The notes: generated by a model not told the origin, from the letters alone. DNA of 64,000 bases from Gemmatimonadota bacterium (GCA_030747075.1 JASLLL010000008.1:1-64000), one strand, 5' to 3'. Positions 45,162-54,859 are shown, counted from the stretch's first letter. Numbers and translations: made by a program.

Positions 45162-46946
45162 GTGCCGACCGTGCCGGACCATGTCATCGCAGAGATCCGC
45201 GACCGCGTGGATCTTGTCGAGTTCGTGGGCCAGTATGTGGACCTCAAGCGTTCCGGGCGGGCGTTTGTCGGGCTGTGCCCGTTCCACTCGGAGAAGACGC
45301 CTTCGTTCCATGTGAACCCGGATCGGGGCATCTATCACTGCTTCGGATGCAATGTCACCGGAGACCTGTTCCAGTTCTACATGGAAGAGGAGTCGTCGTC
45401 TTTCCCGGAAGCGCTTCGCGAGATGGCCCGCCGCGCGGGGGTGGATCTCTCCCGCTACGAGGGGAGACCGGGCAAGCCGGGAGAGCGCGACGCCATGTTC
45501 CGGGCACACGAGGTCGCCGCGACGCTCTTCCGGAAGGTGCTCGCATCTCGCGAGGGCGCACCGGCGCGTGCGGAACTTGAGCGACGGGCGCTGCCCGAGG
45601 AAGTCCTCGCGAAGTACCGCGTGGGGGCGTCGTCGGATTCGTGGGATTGCCTCCTGAAGGCGGCGGCGCGTGAAGGGCTGTCCGGGGATCTTCTGGCGAA
45701 GGCCGGGCTGGCGATCGCCCGGGACGGGAAATCCGGCCACTACGACCGATTCCGCGACCGGCTCATGTTCCCCATCGAAGCGCCCGGCGGGAAGATCATC
45801 GGCTTCGGCGGGCGGGTTCTTGGCGAGGGGGAGCCGAAGTACCTCAACACCCCGGAGACCCCGCTCTTCCAGAAGCGGCGCACGCTTTACGGGCTTCCGC
45901 AGGCCGCACGCTCCATCCGGGAGTCGCGGGAAGCGGTGCTCGTGGAGGGGTACACGGATGTTCTCGCGCTGGCGGCGGTCGGTGTCGAGAATGCGGTGGC
46001 GTCTCTGGGCACGGCGTTCACGGCGGAGCATGCGAAGGTGCTGGCGCGAAACGCGGAGCGCGTGACGGTGGTGTTCGACGGAGACGAGGCCGGTCGCCGT
46101 GCCGCACACGCGGGCACAGGGCCGCTTCTGGCCGAAGGGCTGGAGGTCCGCATGGCGGAGATGCCCCCGGGCGAAGACCCGGACAGCATGGTTCGCCAGA
46201 GCGGAGTCGGGGAGTTCCGGCGTTGCCTGGAGGAGGCACCCGGTGCGGTGGAAGCGCTTCTGGGCCAGGACGCCTTTGCGGAGGGTGCTGCCCGGGATCG
46301 TGCGGTGCGTCGCGTGCTGGACGCGCTCGACGGCATTGAAGACCGTCTTCGCCGCCGCGTGTACCTGCAGGATCTGTCCCGCCGGACGGGGATTCCCGTA
46401 GGCCTTCTGGAGTCGCGGCCACGGGATCGCGCCGCCGAGAAGCGTCGGTCGCGAGAGGCTGCCGAGGCCGCTCCTGTTCGTCGGGAGACTCCGGACGCGC
46501 CGCCCTCCCGGCCTTCCCAGCCGGAACGCGCACTGCTCGGGATCATGCTTCACGATGTGAGTCTTGCGGAGTCGCTTCTGGAACGACTTGCGCCATCGGA
46601 CTTTGAAGACGACCTCGTTCGTCATGTGGTGGAAGAGGCCGGGGAGATCGCCGCGGGCGGGAGGGAACCCTCCGTGGAGAATCTCCTGGACGCCTTGCGG
46701 GAGAGCAAGGCCGCAGCGGAGCTTGTGGGGCGGCTGTCCGTGTCTCCGGAGTACGCCGTGGAAACAAAGCAACAGGCGGAAGATTGCGTGCGCGTTCTGG
46801 AACGGCGCTCGCTGAAGAGAGAAGCCTCGGGGCTTCTGGATGAAGTGCGCCGCGCAGAGGCTTGCGGGCAGGAAGAGGAGGTCCGCGAAATCATGGGCCG
46901 ACACGCGGAAGTGAAACGGAGGATTGCAGCGCTGGAGAAGAGGTAG
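45162..46946 (+). CDS. dnaG: DNA primase
   Basis: A 594-aa primase. The zinc-binding domain shows [11 protein letters not shown] and Y-H-C-F-G-C (CHC2 type, about residues 40-64). The catalytic core has the TOPRIM motifs V-E-G-Y-T-D and [11 protein letters not shown], plus K-Y-L-N-T-P-E-T. The helical C-terminal region (about 440-594) should bind DnaB helicase. It makes RNA primers for replication. The start is GTG 45162 with a GGGGG stretch upstream. It forms the classic macromolecular-synthesis pair with rpoD, here preceded by mutS2. Confidence 0.96.
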   Translation: MPTVPDHVIAEIRDRVDLVEFVGQYVDLKRSGRAFVGLCPFHSEKTPSFHVNPDRGIYHCFGCNVTGDLFQFYMEEESSSFPEALREMARRAGVDLSRYEGRPGKPGERDAMFRAHEVAATLFRKVLASREGAPARAELERRALPEEVLAKYRVGASSDSWDCLLKAAAREGLSGDLLAKAGLAIARDGKSGHYDRFRDRLMFPIEAPGGKIIGFGGRVLGEGEPKYLNTPETPLFQKRRTLYGLPQAARSIRESREAVLVEGYTDVLALAAVGVENAVASLGTAFTAEHAKVLARNAERVTVVFDGDEAGRRAAHAGTGPLLAEGLEVRMAEMPPGEDPDSMVRQSGVGEFRRCLEEAPGAVEALLGQDAFAEGAARDRAVRRVLDALDGIEDRLRRRVYLQDLSRRTGIPVGLLESRPRDRAAEKRRSREAAEAAPVRRETPDAPPSRPSQPERALLGIMLHDVSLAESLLERLAPSDFEDDLVRHVVEEAGEIAAGGREPSVENLLDALRESKAAAELVGRLSVSPEYAVETKQQAEDCVRVLERRSLKREASGLLDEVRRAEACGQEEEVREIMGRHAEVKRRIAALEKR

Positions 46947-47068
46947 TGGGGGACCTGGCCGCTTCAGCCGACCGGCTTCGCCGGCGACTGAGCAGCGAGA
47001 CCGTCAGTGGAGGAGAAGACCGAAGACCCGAACACGAAGTCGAAACCTACCCGGAGGATATCGGTTGA
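46946..47068 (+). CDS. Possible 40-aa ORF linking dnaG and rpoD
   Basis: A GTG (46946-46948) overlaps the dnaG stop as TAGTG, and its TGA (47066-47068) overlaps the rpoD start as TGATG. A purine-rich GGAGAAGAGG lies just upstream. The peptide begins [16 protein letters not shown], helix-like and basic, then becomes acidic ([10 protein letters not shown]). No family is recognised. It could be a real coupling peptide or merely a ribosome-transit frame between two coupled genes. Confidence 0.35.
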   Translation: MGDLAASADRLRRRLSSETVSGGEDRRPEHEVETYPEDIG

Positions 47069-48813
47069 TGGCAACGAAGAAGAAGCGTCAGGCAAAGACC
47101 CTGGAGACACTGAAGTCGCTGGGGGGCAAGCAGGGGTTCGTCACATACGACCAGGTCAACGAAAGCCTGGCTGACGACGCATCCCTGGAGGACATGGACG
47201 ACATCTACCAGTCGCTCAACAAGCTGAAGCTCTATGTGGCGGACACCGTGCAGGAAGGGCGGGAGCGCGTCGCCCGGAAGAAGGGTCGCAAGAAGGCGGC
47301 GGATACGGTGCTCCCCGCGTCGGCCGTCCGATTCGACGACCCGGTTCGTATGTACCTGCGTGAGATGGGCCGTGTTCCGCTTCTGGATCGTGCGGGAGAG
47401 GTGGAGATTGCGAAGCGTATCGAGAAGGGCCAGATCATGGTGCTTCAGACCGTGTTCCGAAGCGCGAGTTCCATCAAGGAACTTCAGGCGACCTCCGCCA
47501 AGGTCACGCGCGAGAAGATGAAACTGGAGGACTTCGTCCGAGTGGACGCAGGGTCTTTCGGGGCGGCGGCGATTCCTGGAGAGAAGGAACGCAAGGCGGC
47601 GGCCCAGTGTGTGAGGAAGATCGGTCGGGTTCACAACGAACTGAGGAAACTGGCGGAGTCTCCGCCTCGCGCATCCTGGACGGAGAAGGAACGGCAAAGA
47701 TACGACAAGCGCCGCGCGACGCTTCGCGATCGGATGAACCTGGAACTTCTCGCGCTGCGCCTCAACCCGTTCCAGGCGGAGCGGTTCGCCGAGCGCATGA
47801 AGGGGTTGGAGGCACGCGTGCGGGAGTCGGAGGAGGAGATCCGGCGCGTGGAGGACGCCGTTGGAATCACGGCGGAGGAGATCAATCTTCTGCTGAAGGC
47901 GAACGGGGGAAAGAAGTCGCCGTCGAAGAAGAAGGCGCGGTTGTCGATCGAGGACCTGGACGAATACGCCCGGCAGATCCGCAACGAGAGACGCAAGATC
48001 AAACGCGTGGAGCAGGAGGCCATGTGCAAGGCGTCGGACCTTCACGAACTGCGAGATTCCATCCGGGCCGGCGAGCGCATGACCGATCAGGCGAAGAAGG
48101 AAATGATCGAAGCGAATGTGCGCCTCGTGATTTCGATCGCCAAGCGATACACGAACCGCGGTCTGGAGTTCCTGGATCTTATTCAGGAGGGGAACTCGGG
48201 ACTCATGCGCGCGGTCGACAAGTTTGACTACAAGCGCGGCTACAAGTTCTCTACCTATGCCACATGGTGGATCCGCCAGGCGATCACGCGTGCGATTGCG
48301 GATCAGGCGCGGACGATCCGTGTTCCCGTTCACATGATCGAAGCCATCAACAAGGTGGTGCGTGCCAGCCGTCGGTTGGTGCAGGAGTACGGCCGGGAAC
48401 CGCTGCCGGAAGAGGTGGCGAAGAAACTCGATATGCCGGTGGAGAAGGTGAAGTCGGTGTTGAAGGCGGCACAGGAGCCGATCTCGCTGGACCGTCCCAT
48501 CGGTGAAGACGAGGATTCCAACCTCGGAGACTTCATCGAGGATACCGCGGCCATCAATCCTGCGCACTCGGCTGCGTTTGCGATGCTTCAGGAGCAGATG
48601 TCGAATGTGCTGTCGACGCTGACACATCGGGAAGAGAAAGTCGTGCGGCTGCGTTTCGGGCTGGGTGACGGGTGTCCCCGAACGCTGGAGGAGGTCGGCG
48701 CCATCTTCAATGTGACACGAGAGCGTGTGAGGCAGATCGAGTCGAAGGCGCTGCGGAAGTTGCGTCATCCGTCCCGGGCGCGGAAGCTCCAGGGCTATAT
48801 CGAAATGCCATGA
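47068..48813 (+). CDS. rpoD: Primary RNA polymerase sigma factor (sigma-70)
   Basis: A 581-aa sigma-70 starting at ATG 47068 with GGAGGA upstream. Region 1.1 is at the N-terminus ([15 protein letters not shown]). Region 1.2 ([16 protein letters not shown]) is followed by a long non-conserved insert. Region 2 has [18 protein letters not shown] and [12 protein letters not shown]. Region 3 (R-V-P-V-H-M-I-E) and region 4 helix-turn-helix ([16 protein letters not shown]) complete it. It directs housekeeping transcription, consistent with the -35/-10 hexamers seen at hrcA and mutS2. Confidence 0.97.
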   Translation: MATKKKRQAKTLETLKSLGGKQGFVTYDQVNESLADDASLEDMDDIYQSLNKLKLYVADTVQEGRERVARKKGRKKAADTVLPASAVRFDDPVRMYLREMGRVPLLDRAGEVEIAKRIEKGQIMVLQTVFRSASSIKELQATSAKVTREKMKLEDFVRVDAGSFGAAAIPGEKERKAAAQCVRKIGRVHNELRKLAESPPRASWTEKERQRYDKRRATLRDRMNLELLALRLNPFQAERFAERMKGLEARVRESEEEIRRVEDAVGITAEEINLLLKANGGKKSPSKKKARLSIEDLDEYARQIRNERRKIKRVEQEAMCKASDLHELRDSIRAGERMTDQAKKEMIEANVRLVISIAKRYTNRGLEFLDLIQEGNSGLMRAVDKFDYKRGYKFSTYATWWIRQAITRAIADQARTIRVPVHMIEAINKVVRASRRLVQEYGREPLPEEVAKKLDMPVEKVKSVLKAAQEPISLDRPIGEDEDSNLGDFIEDTAAINPAHSAAFAMLQEQMSNVLSTLTHREEKVVRLRFGLGDGCPRTLEEVGAIFNVTRERVRQIESKALRKLRHPSRARKLQGYIEMP

Positions 48814-48823
48814 GGAGGACGCG

Positions 48824-49369
48824 TTGAACTTTCGATCCACGGAACTGGATGGCGTGCTCCTGGTGGAGCCAAGGGTCTTTCGGGATGACCGCGGTTTCTT
48901 CCTGGAGACTTTTCGAGACTCTGCGCTTCGTGAAGCGGGCGTGGAGGCGGACTTCGTACAGGACAACCACTCCCGGTCAATGAAGGGCACCATCCGTGCG
49001 CTTCACTTCCAGATTTCGCCCGGCCAACCGAAACTCGTGCGCTGCGCCCGCGGTTCGGTCTGGGATGTGGTGGTGGATCTGCGCCGGTCGTCGAGCACCT
49101 TCGGAAAGTGGTTCTCGACGGAACTCACCGACGAGAACCACCGGCAGATTCTCGTGCCGGTGGGGTTTGCGCACGGGTTCTGCGTGACGAGCGACATCGC
49201 GGATGTTGTGTATCGGTGCGGGAGTTACTACGAGCCGTCCACCGAGCGGGGCATCGCGTGGGACGACCCCGATCTGGCGATTCCCTGGCCCACGGACGCG
49301 CCGGTTCTGTCGGATCGGGACCAGAGCAACCCCCGACTGGCTGACTACGACGGGCCGCTCTTTCCGTGA
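48824..49369 (+). CDS. rfbC: dTDP-4-dehydrorhamnose 3,5-epimerase
   Basis: A 181-aa cupin-fold RmlC from TTG 48824 with GAGGAGG upstream. Family motifs: F-x-D-x-R-G-F-F-L-E-T-F, F-V-Q-D-N-H-S-R-S, G-x-I-R-A-L-H-F-Q (catalytic His), the catalytic Asp in W-D-V-V-V-D-L-R, and P-V-G-F-A-H-G-F. It makes dTDP-4-keto-L-rhamnose for dTDP-L-rhamnose. The rest of the rml set (rfbA, B, D) is not in the window. It lies 10 bp after rpoD and overlaps the MFS gene. Confidence 0.94.
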   Translation: MNFRSTELDGVLLVEPRVFRDDRGFFLETFRDSALREAGVEADFVQDNHSRSMKGTIRALHFQISPGQPKLVRCARGSVWDVVVDLRRSSSTFGKWFSTELTDENHRQILVPVGFAHGFCVTSDIADVVYRCGSYYEPSTERGIAWDDPDLAIPWPTDAPVLSDRDQSNPRLADYDGPLFP

Positions 49370-50607
49370 CAGACGCCCCCGGGGAGGGGACCCCCGTCTG
49401 GCGGACCAATCTCCGCGTTCTCATGGCGGCCCAGCTTCTCGCGGTTTCCGCGATGGCGATCGTGATCCCGTTCATCCCGTTTTTCGTGCGGGAGCTGGGG
49501 GTCGTGGAGCGGACGGCCGTGGAGCGATGGTCGGGGGTCGTGTTCTCCGGTCCGTTTCTGATGGCTGGGCTGCTGGCTCCGGTGTGGGGGTTTCTGGGCG
49601 ACCGATTTGGCCATCGCGCCATGGTGATTCGCGCGATTTCCGGGCTGGCGCTGGTGAACTTCGCGCTGGCGTTCGTGCGAACGCCGATGGAGTTCTGGGT
49701 GCTTCGTCTTGTGCAGGGGGCCGTGTCGGGGTTCATCCCCGCGGCGCTGGCGATCACCTCGGCGGGGACACCTTCGCGCCACCTCCCGCAGGCACTGGGG
49801 ACGCTTCAGGCGGCGGCGTCGGCGGGGCGGCTGATCGGGCCGGCGGTGGGGGGGGTGCTGGCGGCGGTGCTCGCGTTTCGGTCGATCTTTCTCCTGGTCG
49901 CGGGGCTGACCGCAGCGGCGGCGGTCATGATTGTGCTCTGGCTGAAGGAGCCCCCGCGGGCGGAGACGGCAACCCGGGGCACGGCACGGGCGGGCGTGCG
50001 GCACATCCTCGGGGACGGTAGGACGCTGGCCGCACTTGCGCTGCTGCTTCTTCTGATGACAGGCGCCAGCATGACGATGCCCGTATTCCCCCTTTTCGTG
50101 GAAGATCTCTTCGGGACGGACGGGGCGACACTCCTGACCGGGATCGGGTTTGCGGCCGTGGCGCTGGCGACGCTGCTGACGGCGGTTCGTCTGGGGTGGC
50201 TGTCGGCGCGGTTCGGGCTGCGCGGTGTGCTGGCGGGGTCGCTCGGGGTGACAACGGTCGCGCTGGTCGCACATCCGCATGTCGCGGGCATGGGGACGAT
50301 GCTTGCCGTGCGCGCGCTTCTCGGCGTCGGGGTGGCAGGGATTGTCCCGACGCTTCATTCGATCGTCGGGCGGCGCACGCCGGAGGGAATGCGGGGGGCG
50401 GTGATGGGGTTCGCTTCGTCCGCAACCATCTTCGGCTTCTTCCTGGGGCCGCTTGCCGGGGGATGGCTGGCAGGGCATGTGGGCGTGGACGGGGTGTTTC
50501 GGGTGGCCGCCGGGTTGACCTTTGCCGGGCTGGTGTGTGTGCTCTTGATTCGCCGCGGGGGCGGGAGCCGCAGGGTGATCCGGCTGCCGGTGCCGACGCC
50601 TCGATAA
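49366..50607 (+). CDS. Major facilitator superfamily transporter
   Basis: A 413-aa protein with twelve hydrophobic segments. The loop 2-3 motif is G-F-L-G-D-R-F-G-H-R, the MFS signature; R-x-x-Q-G-A-V-S-G lies in helix 4 and G-P-A-V-G-G-V-L in helix 5, the antiporter motif C of drug/H+ exporters (MdtG/TetA-like). It is probably a drug or metabolite exporter. It starts at GTG 49366 inside the rfbC stop (GTGA). The ligand is unknown. Confidence 0.85.
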   Translation: MTDAPGEGTPVWRTNLRVLMAAQLLAVSAMAIVIPFIPFFVRELGVVERTAVERWSGVVFSGPFLMAGLLAPVWGFLGDRFGHRAMVIRAISGLALVNFALAFVRTPMEFWVLRLVQGAVSGFIPAALAITSAGTPSRHLPQALGTLQAAASAGRLIGPAVGGVLAAVLAFRSIFLLVAGLTAAAAVMIVLWLKEPPRAETATRGTARAGVRHILGDGRTLAALALLLLLMTGASMTMPVFPLFVEDLFGTDGATLLTGIGFAAVALATLLTAVRLGWLSARFGLRGVLAGSLGVTTVALVAHPHVAGMGTMLAVRALLGVGVAGIVPTLHSIVGRRTPEGMRGAVMGFASSATIFGFFLGPLAGGWLAGHVGVDGVFRVAAGLTFAGLVCVLLIRRGGGSRRVIRLPVPTPR

Positions 50608-50729
50608 GGAGGCGCAGGATCGTCCGCTGGAGTGATCGGGCTGGCCGGGGGGAGTTCACGAAGCGGGCCCCGGGTTGCGGCGCGGCATTCCCCCGGCATG
50701 CTATATTGCCCGAGCGAGAGGAGACGCTC

Positions 50730-51212
50730 ATGGACCGTGCGCAGGAAGTGCTGAAGCAACTGAGAGACGGAAACCGGCGCTTCGTCGCGGGTGAAGGGAG
50801 GATCGGGTCCGTCATCACTCCGCTGCGGCGTACGGAAGTGGCCCCGGCGCAGTCCCCGTCCGCCGTCGTTCTGGGGTGCTCGGACTCGCGCGTGCCCCCG
50901 GAGGTCGTGTTCGATCAGGGACTGGGTGATCTTTTCGTCGTGCGCGTGGCCGGGAATGTCGCTGCGCCCTCCGTGATCAAGAGCATCGAGTTTGCGGTCG
51001 GGCAGTTTGATGTGCCACTGATCGTTGTCATGGGGCATACGAACTGCGGGGCCACGCAAACGCCCCGGGCCAACACTTGCGCATCCGCAGAAGAGTTGCG
51101 AACGCGCACCGGGCTGCTCGGGGAGCGTGTCAGGCGAGGCGAACTACTTGTCGCGTGCGCGGAGTATTCGCTTTCCACGGGCGTGGTGGACTTCTTCGAC
51201 CGATCACTTTGA
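50730..51212 (+). CDS. Beta-class carbonic anhydrase, internally shortened
   Basis: A 160-aa protein from ATG 50730 (GAGAGGAG upstream). The N-terminal half is a normal beta-carbonic anhydrase: G-N-R-R-F, the zinc Cys and Asp in L-G-C-S-D-S-R-V-P-P-E, and the zinc His and Cys in M-G-H-T-N-C-G-A. The normal C-terminal strand also appears (L-L-V-A-C-A-E-Y-S-L-S-T-G-V-V-D-F-F). Between them roughly 40-50 residues usual in the family are missing: the sequence jumps from G-H-T-N-C-G-A straight to the helix A-E-E-L-R-T-R-T-G-L-L. All zinc ligands remain, so it may still hydrate CO2 if it folds. It could be an in-frame deletion or an unusual natural form. Confidence 0.8.
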   Translation: MDRAQEVLKQLRDGNRRFVAGEGRIGSVITPLRRTEVAPAQSPSAVVLGCSDSRVPPEVVFDQGLGDLFVVRVAGNVAAPSVIKSIEFAVGQFDVPLIVVMGHTNCGATQTPRANTCASAEELRTRTGLLGERVRRGELLVACAEYSLSTGVVDFFDRSL

Positions 51213-51244
51213 CGGCAGCCACTCCTTCCTGCGGAGTTCATCAC

Positions 51245-52228
51245 ATGCACGCGTTTCTGACAGGCGGCACCGGATTCCTCGGCGGGGAACTCGTTCGCCT
51301 TCTTGTGGGGGGCGGCTGGAAGGTGACGGCGCTTCACCGGCCGTCGTCCGAGATGACGCGGCTTCGCGCAGCTGCCGTCACGCCCGTCGAAGGAACGCTG
51401 GAGGACGCGGACTCGCTGCGGCGCGCCATGCCGGAAGGCGTGGACGCCGTATTCCATGTGGCGGCGGTCGTGAGCTTCTGGTCGCGACGCGATCAGGAAC
51501 AGACGCGCGCGAATGTGATCGGGACACGAAATGTCGTCGAGGCGGCGCTGGCCTCCGGCGCGGGCCGCTTCGTCCATACATCGAGCATTGCCGCGTTCGG
51601 CCGGCACGCCGGCATCATCACCGAATCGACCCCGTCGAATGCAGCGTCCAGCGACATCCGGTACCTCCAGACGAAGGCGCTTGCCGAAGAGGAGGTTCGT
51701 CGCGGAATGGACCGCGGACTGGATGCCGTCTTCCTGAACCCGGCGAACATCCTCGGCCCCGGCGATTCCGCTCACTGGGCGAAGCTGCTTCAGATGGTGG
51801 ACAGGGGGCACCTTCCCGGGCTTCCCCCCGGGCGCGGTTCCTTCTGTCATGTGCGTGAAGTGGCCCTTGCGCACCTGCGAGCGTTCGAGCGCGGCCGCAC
51901 CGGGCACCACTATCTTCTGGGGGGCGCGGACGCAGACTATGCCGTGGTCGCGCGCGAGGCCGCGCGGATTCTCGGCCGGACGATCCCGGAACGCACGCTG
52001 CCATTGTGGGCATTTCGGATTCTCGGTCGCGCCCTTGAGTGGGGATCGCACCTGACCGGAAAGGAACCCGCCATCACACCGGAAAAGGCAAGCCTCGCCT
52101 CCACGCACATGGTGTGCAGTTCTGAAAAAGCAAGCCGCGAACTCGGATACCGCACGCCCACGCTGACGGAAATGCTGGAAGAGAGCGTCGCCTGGCTTCG
52201 TAGTGAGGGATTGCTGTCGTCGATGTGA
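51245..52228 (+). CDS. NAD(P)-dependent extended SDR (dihydroflavonol-reductase-like)
   Basis: A 327-aa protein from ATG 51245. The Rossmann motif is T-G-G-T-G-F-L-G; H-V-A-A-V-V-S-F-W is the 3-beta-HSD/DFR-type second motif, H-T-S-S-I-A-A-F-G contains the catalytic Ser, and Y-L-Q-T-K is the Y-x-x-x-K pair. V-F-L-N-P-A-N-I-L-G-P-G-D also fits this group. Such enzymes act on sterol-like, hopanoid-linked or sugar carbonyls; the substrate cannot be told. The C-terminal 80 residues follow the usual substrate lobe. It lies 32 bp after the carbonic anhydrase gene. Confidence 0.85.
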   Translation: MHAFLTGGTGFLGGELVRLLVGGGWKVTALHRPSSEMTRLRAAAVTPVEGTLEDADSLRRAMPEGVDAVFHVAAVVSFWSRRDQEQTRANVIGTRNVVEAALASGAGRFVHTSSIAAFGRHAGIITESTPSNAASSDIRYLQTKALAEEEVRRGMDRGLDAVFLNPANILGPGDSAHWAKLLQMVDRGHLPGLPPGRGSFCHVREVALAHLRAFERGRTGHHYLLGGADADYAVVAREAARILGRTIPERTLPLWAFRILGRALEWGSHLTGKEPAITPEKASLASTHMVCSSEKASRELGYRTPTLTEMLEESVAWLRSEGLLSSM

Positions 52229-52342
52229 CAGCGTTGCCGAAAGCCCCGGCCCGCTCTTGAAGCGGGCGCGACGCGCGTCAAGGTTGTGGCACCCCGGTCG
52301 GAGTCGGTACACTGGTCACAGTCCGCCTGCCCGGGAGGTGTT

Positions 52343-54646
52343 GTGGCTTATCGAAGCAGCAAGGTCCTTCGGGCTCGTCTGGTCGCTCTCCTTGTTGTGT
52401 GGGCGGGGCTTCTGGCGCCGTCTCCGGCTTCCGCCGAAGTGCTCACGGAGTTCGAAGGGGCGGGCGCCGCGGCGGACCTTCTCTTGTTGCAGGACATTCC
52501 CGACACCGGTCTGGCGTTTCTTCTTCCTTCCGCGGCGACGGTCAACACGGCCTCCATCGACATTCAAAGCGGCGTGGTGGTCATGGGCGCGGGAGGAACC
52601 GGCGCCACCTCCACGGTCTTCGCCGCAGTCGCGGACACGGTCTACCGAAGCAATGACGCGGGCGTCACCTGGTCGGCGCGTGGCGCGCCCGCGCCCGGTT
52701 TGTCCGTCACCGGGTGCGGAGGGTGTGGCGCCACCCACATCGTGTACGCAGCGGTCGGGTCTCATGTCCATGTGAGCGAGGACGCCGGCACCACCTGGAC
52801 ACTGGCCGGAACGCCGGCTCCCGGAAAGGTCGTCTCCGGAGTGGGAGGATGCGGCGCGGTGAACATCGTCTACGCAGCCGCTGCCGAGCAGATCTACCGA
52901 AGCGGCGACGGAGGCGTGACCTGGGAAGCGCGTGGAGTTCCGGAGCCCGGGGTGGCGGTGTTCGGGATTGGCGGGTCGGGTGCCATCCAGACCGTGTTTG
53001 CCGCAGCCGCCGACACCGTCTACCTGAGCAACGACGGAGCCTGGACCTTCTCCGCGCGGGGGGCTCCCGTACCGGGTGGGGTCGTGACCGGATGCGGTGG
53101 TTCCGGCGCCACATCCACGGTCTTCGCGGCGGTTGCGGACACGGTCTATCGAAGCAACGACGCAGGGCTCACCTGGTCGGCGCGCGGCGTGCCCGTCGCG
53201 CAGCTTCCGCACGAACTCCGGCTCGACCTGGCTGCCGACGGCACAAACGAGTGGACCGGGTTCCTCACGACAGGCGTCGCGTTGACGGCGTCAGGGTCGG
53301 CACTGGTAGACGGGTTCAACGCCCTTCTTCCCGGTGGCGCGGGGGACGCGCGTGTTCCTCTCGGCGTTCTGTCCAGCGAGTCTGTCCATGCGCGTCTCTC
53401 TGGAGTTGCGGTGGAGTACACACTGCCCGAGCCCATTCCCGAGGCATCCGGCGACCTTCTTGATGAAGTCGCCGCCATCCGCTCCGCCATGCCCGGCTCC
53501 GGCAGCGAAGGGTTCGTGAAGCCCACCGCGTCCGAGCTGGCCGCATGGCGGCGGATGTTCCGTGCGATGCTCGCCGCAGAGTGGACGCTTGCCGACAGTC
53601 TTGCGCGTGTGGACTTCCCCGGCTATCACCTCTGGCGCTACACGGACACGGGGTTCGGGGGTGCGGTTCACTACATTCTTCGCGAAGAGTTCCCGGTGAC
53701 GCGGGGCTGGGGGACATGGATCGTTGCCGAGTCGCCGCTTCGTCCGATGGCTGTTGAAGTCCCTCACCCGCGCTACGACTTCAACACACATATCGAAGGT
53801 GCCGACATCTATCGACAAGCGGGTGCACGCTTTTTCCTCATGGCTGGAACGCATCGTTGCGCCAACGCTGAACTCTCCCCTTGCGACGGTTCCGGCAACT
53901 CCTGTGGAGACGGGGCATACCCTGTGTCCGACGCGGCGCACTTCGTGGAGACCGCGTTTCAGGCGACACACGAGGAGATCGTGGACGGGTACCCGGGCGT
54001 TATCGGGGTCAGCGTGCACGGGCATTCCAGCGCGAGTTGCGAAGATGTCTTCCTGAGCAACGGTCGATCCGGCCCGTCTCACGCCATGCTCTTCGCGATC
54101 CGGGATTCGCTCCTTGCGGGCGGGGACATGGCGGCCGCGGTCTCCGGAGACAGCACATCCTCCTGCACGCTGACCGGCGGAACGAATGTGCAGGGACGAT
54201 ACACGAATGGTTCGGAAGACCCGTGTGGCACCCCGGCCGCCACCACGACGGGGACATTCATTCACATCGAGCAGACCCGCCGTGTTCGGGAGGACCCGGA
54301 CCTCTACATCCAGGTCGTGGATGCCTTCAAGGCCGCCATCCCGGAGGCCTCCACCTTTGCCTCTCCGGAGCCGCCGGTGTCTGCTCTGGCTCCGGGACTC
54401 AGCGTTCACCCCAATCCGGCGTGGTCCGGCACGACGGTCCGTGTCACGCTGGCAAGGGTCTCCCGGCTCTCCCTCGGCGTCCATGACATCGCTGGACGAC
54501 TCGTCCATCCGCTCTTTGACGGGACGCTTCCGGCAGGCTCCCGGGACTGGACGATCCCCCCGGGGCAACTCACCTCCGGGGTCTACTTTCTGGTTGCAAG
54601 GGGAGATCGCGGCATCTGCCTCCGGCGGTTCGTGGTTCTTCGATGA
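52343..54646 (+). CDS. Secreted repeat protein with possible hydrolase domain and FlgD/Ig-like C-terminus
   Basis: A 767-aa protein from GTG 52343 (GGGAGG upstream). Domains: signal peptide (to about residue 34); five 42-residue repeats (about 84-290), each G-G-x-G-A-x-x-x-V-F-A-A-V-A-D-x-V-Y-R-S-N-D-A-G-x-T-W-S-A-R-G, a BNR/sortilin-like beta-propeller style; a linker with a DNA-level Ala/Asp-poor sandwich (290-400); and a 250-residue domain (about 400-670) with P-H-P-R-Y-D, T-H-R-C-A-N, V-S-V-H-G-H-S and S-S-C. That domain vaguely resembles metal-dependent amidohydrolases/peptidases, but I cannot name it. The C-terminus (about 685-767) is the FlgD/Ig-like module (N-P-A-W-S-G, S-G-V-Y-F, basic end). 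It is probably extracellular. Confidence 0.75.
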   Translation: MAYRSSKVLRARLVALLVVWAGLLAPSPASAEVLTEFEGAGAAADLLLLQDIPDTGLAFLLPSAATVNTASIDIQSGVVVMGAGGTGATSTVFAAVADTVYRSNDAGVTWSARGAPAPGLSVTGCGGCGATHIVYAAVGSHVHVSEDAGTTWTLAGTPAPGKVVSGVGGCGAVNIVYAAAAEQIYRSGDGGVTWEARGVPEPGVAVFGIGGSGAIQTVFAAAADTVYLSNDGAWTFSARGAPVPGGVVTGCGGSGATSTVFAAVADTVYRSNDAGLTWSARGVPVAQLPHELRLDLAADGTNEWTGFLTTGVALTASGSALVDGFNALLPGGAGDARVPLGVLSSESVHARLSGVAVEYTLPEPIPEASGDLLDEVAAIRSAMPGSGSEGFVKPTASELAAWRRMFRAMLAAEWTLADSLARVDFPGYHLWRYTDTGFGGAVHYILREEFPVTRGWGTWIVAESPLRPMAVEVPHPRYDFNTHIEGADIYRQAGARFFLMAGTHRCANAELSPCDGSGNSCGDGAYPVSDAAHFVETAFQATHEEIVDGYPGVIGVSVHGHSSASCEDVFLSNGRSGPSHAMLFAIRDSLLAGGDMAAAVSGDSTSSCTLTGGTNVQGRYTNGSEDPCGTPAATTTGTFIHIEQTRRVREDPDLYIQVVDAFKAAIPEASTFASPEPPVSALAPGLSVHPNPAWSGTTVRVTLARVSRLSLGVHDIAGRLVHPLFDGTLPAGSRDWTIPPGQLTSGVYFLVARGDRGICLRRFVVLR
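52592..53208 (+). repeat. Five 126-bp in-frame repeats in the secreted protein gene
   Basis: Period 126 bp (42 codons). The first and last units (near 52600-52690 and 53105-53195) are the most alike at DNA level, sharing long identical runs around GACACGGTCTA and GAAGCAA; the middle three have diverged. Each encodes one Asp-box-like blade (S-N-D-A-G-x-T-W). Confidence 0.85.
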
Positions 54647-54656
54647 TTCCCCCCGC

Positions 54657-54686
54657 TTGACCCCTCCCTTCCCACCGTGCTAGAAA
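54657..54686 (+). promoter_or_regulatory. Probable promoter of the tRNA-CAU / tRNA-Val unit
   Basis: TTGACC (54657-54662), an 18-bp spacer, then TAGAAA (54681-54686), with the tRNA starting 22 bp further on. The -35 is good, the -10 weak. Confidence 0.45.
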
Positions 54687-54708
54687 CGACGGTTCAGGCT
54701 TGAAAGAA

Positions 54709-54782
54709 GGGCCCATAGCTCAGATGGTGAGAGCATCCGGCTCATAACCGGTTGGTCCCTGGTTCGAGTCCAGGTGGGCCCA
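54709..54782 (+). tRNA. tRNA with CAT anticodon (Met elongator or Ile2)
   Basis: 74 nt without CCA: acceptor stem GGGCCCA/TGGGCCC, anticodon stem CCGG/CCGG around loop CTCATAA (anticodon CAT), T-loop TTCGAGT. The 3' sequence is ACCG, so CCA is not fully encoded, unlike the other tRNAs here. It has no initiator features (normal pair at position 1-72). Met elongator and lysidine-modified Ile2 cannot be separated by eye; the GGGCCCA stem leans to Ile2. Confidence 0.9.
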
Positions 54783-54859
54783 CCGGGCCGTGTTTTTCGG
54801 CGGTCTAAAGAGAACCGGAAAACGCGGATCGGACCCTTGGTTCGGAAGTTCGATCTCGG

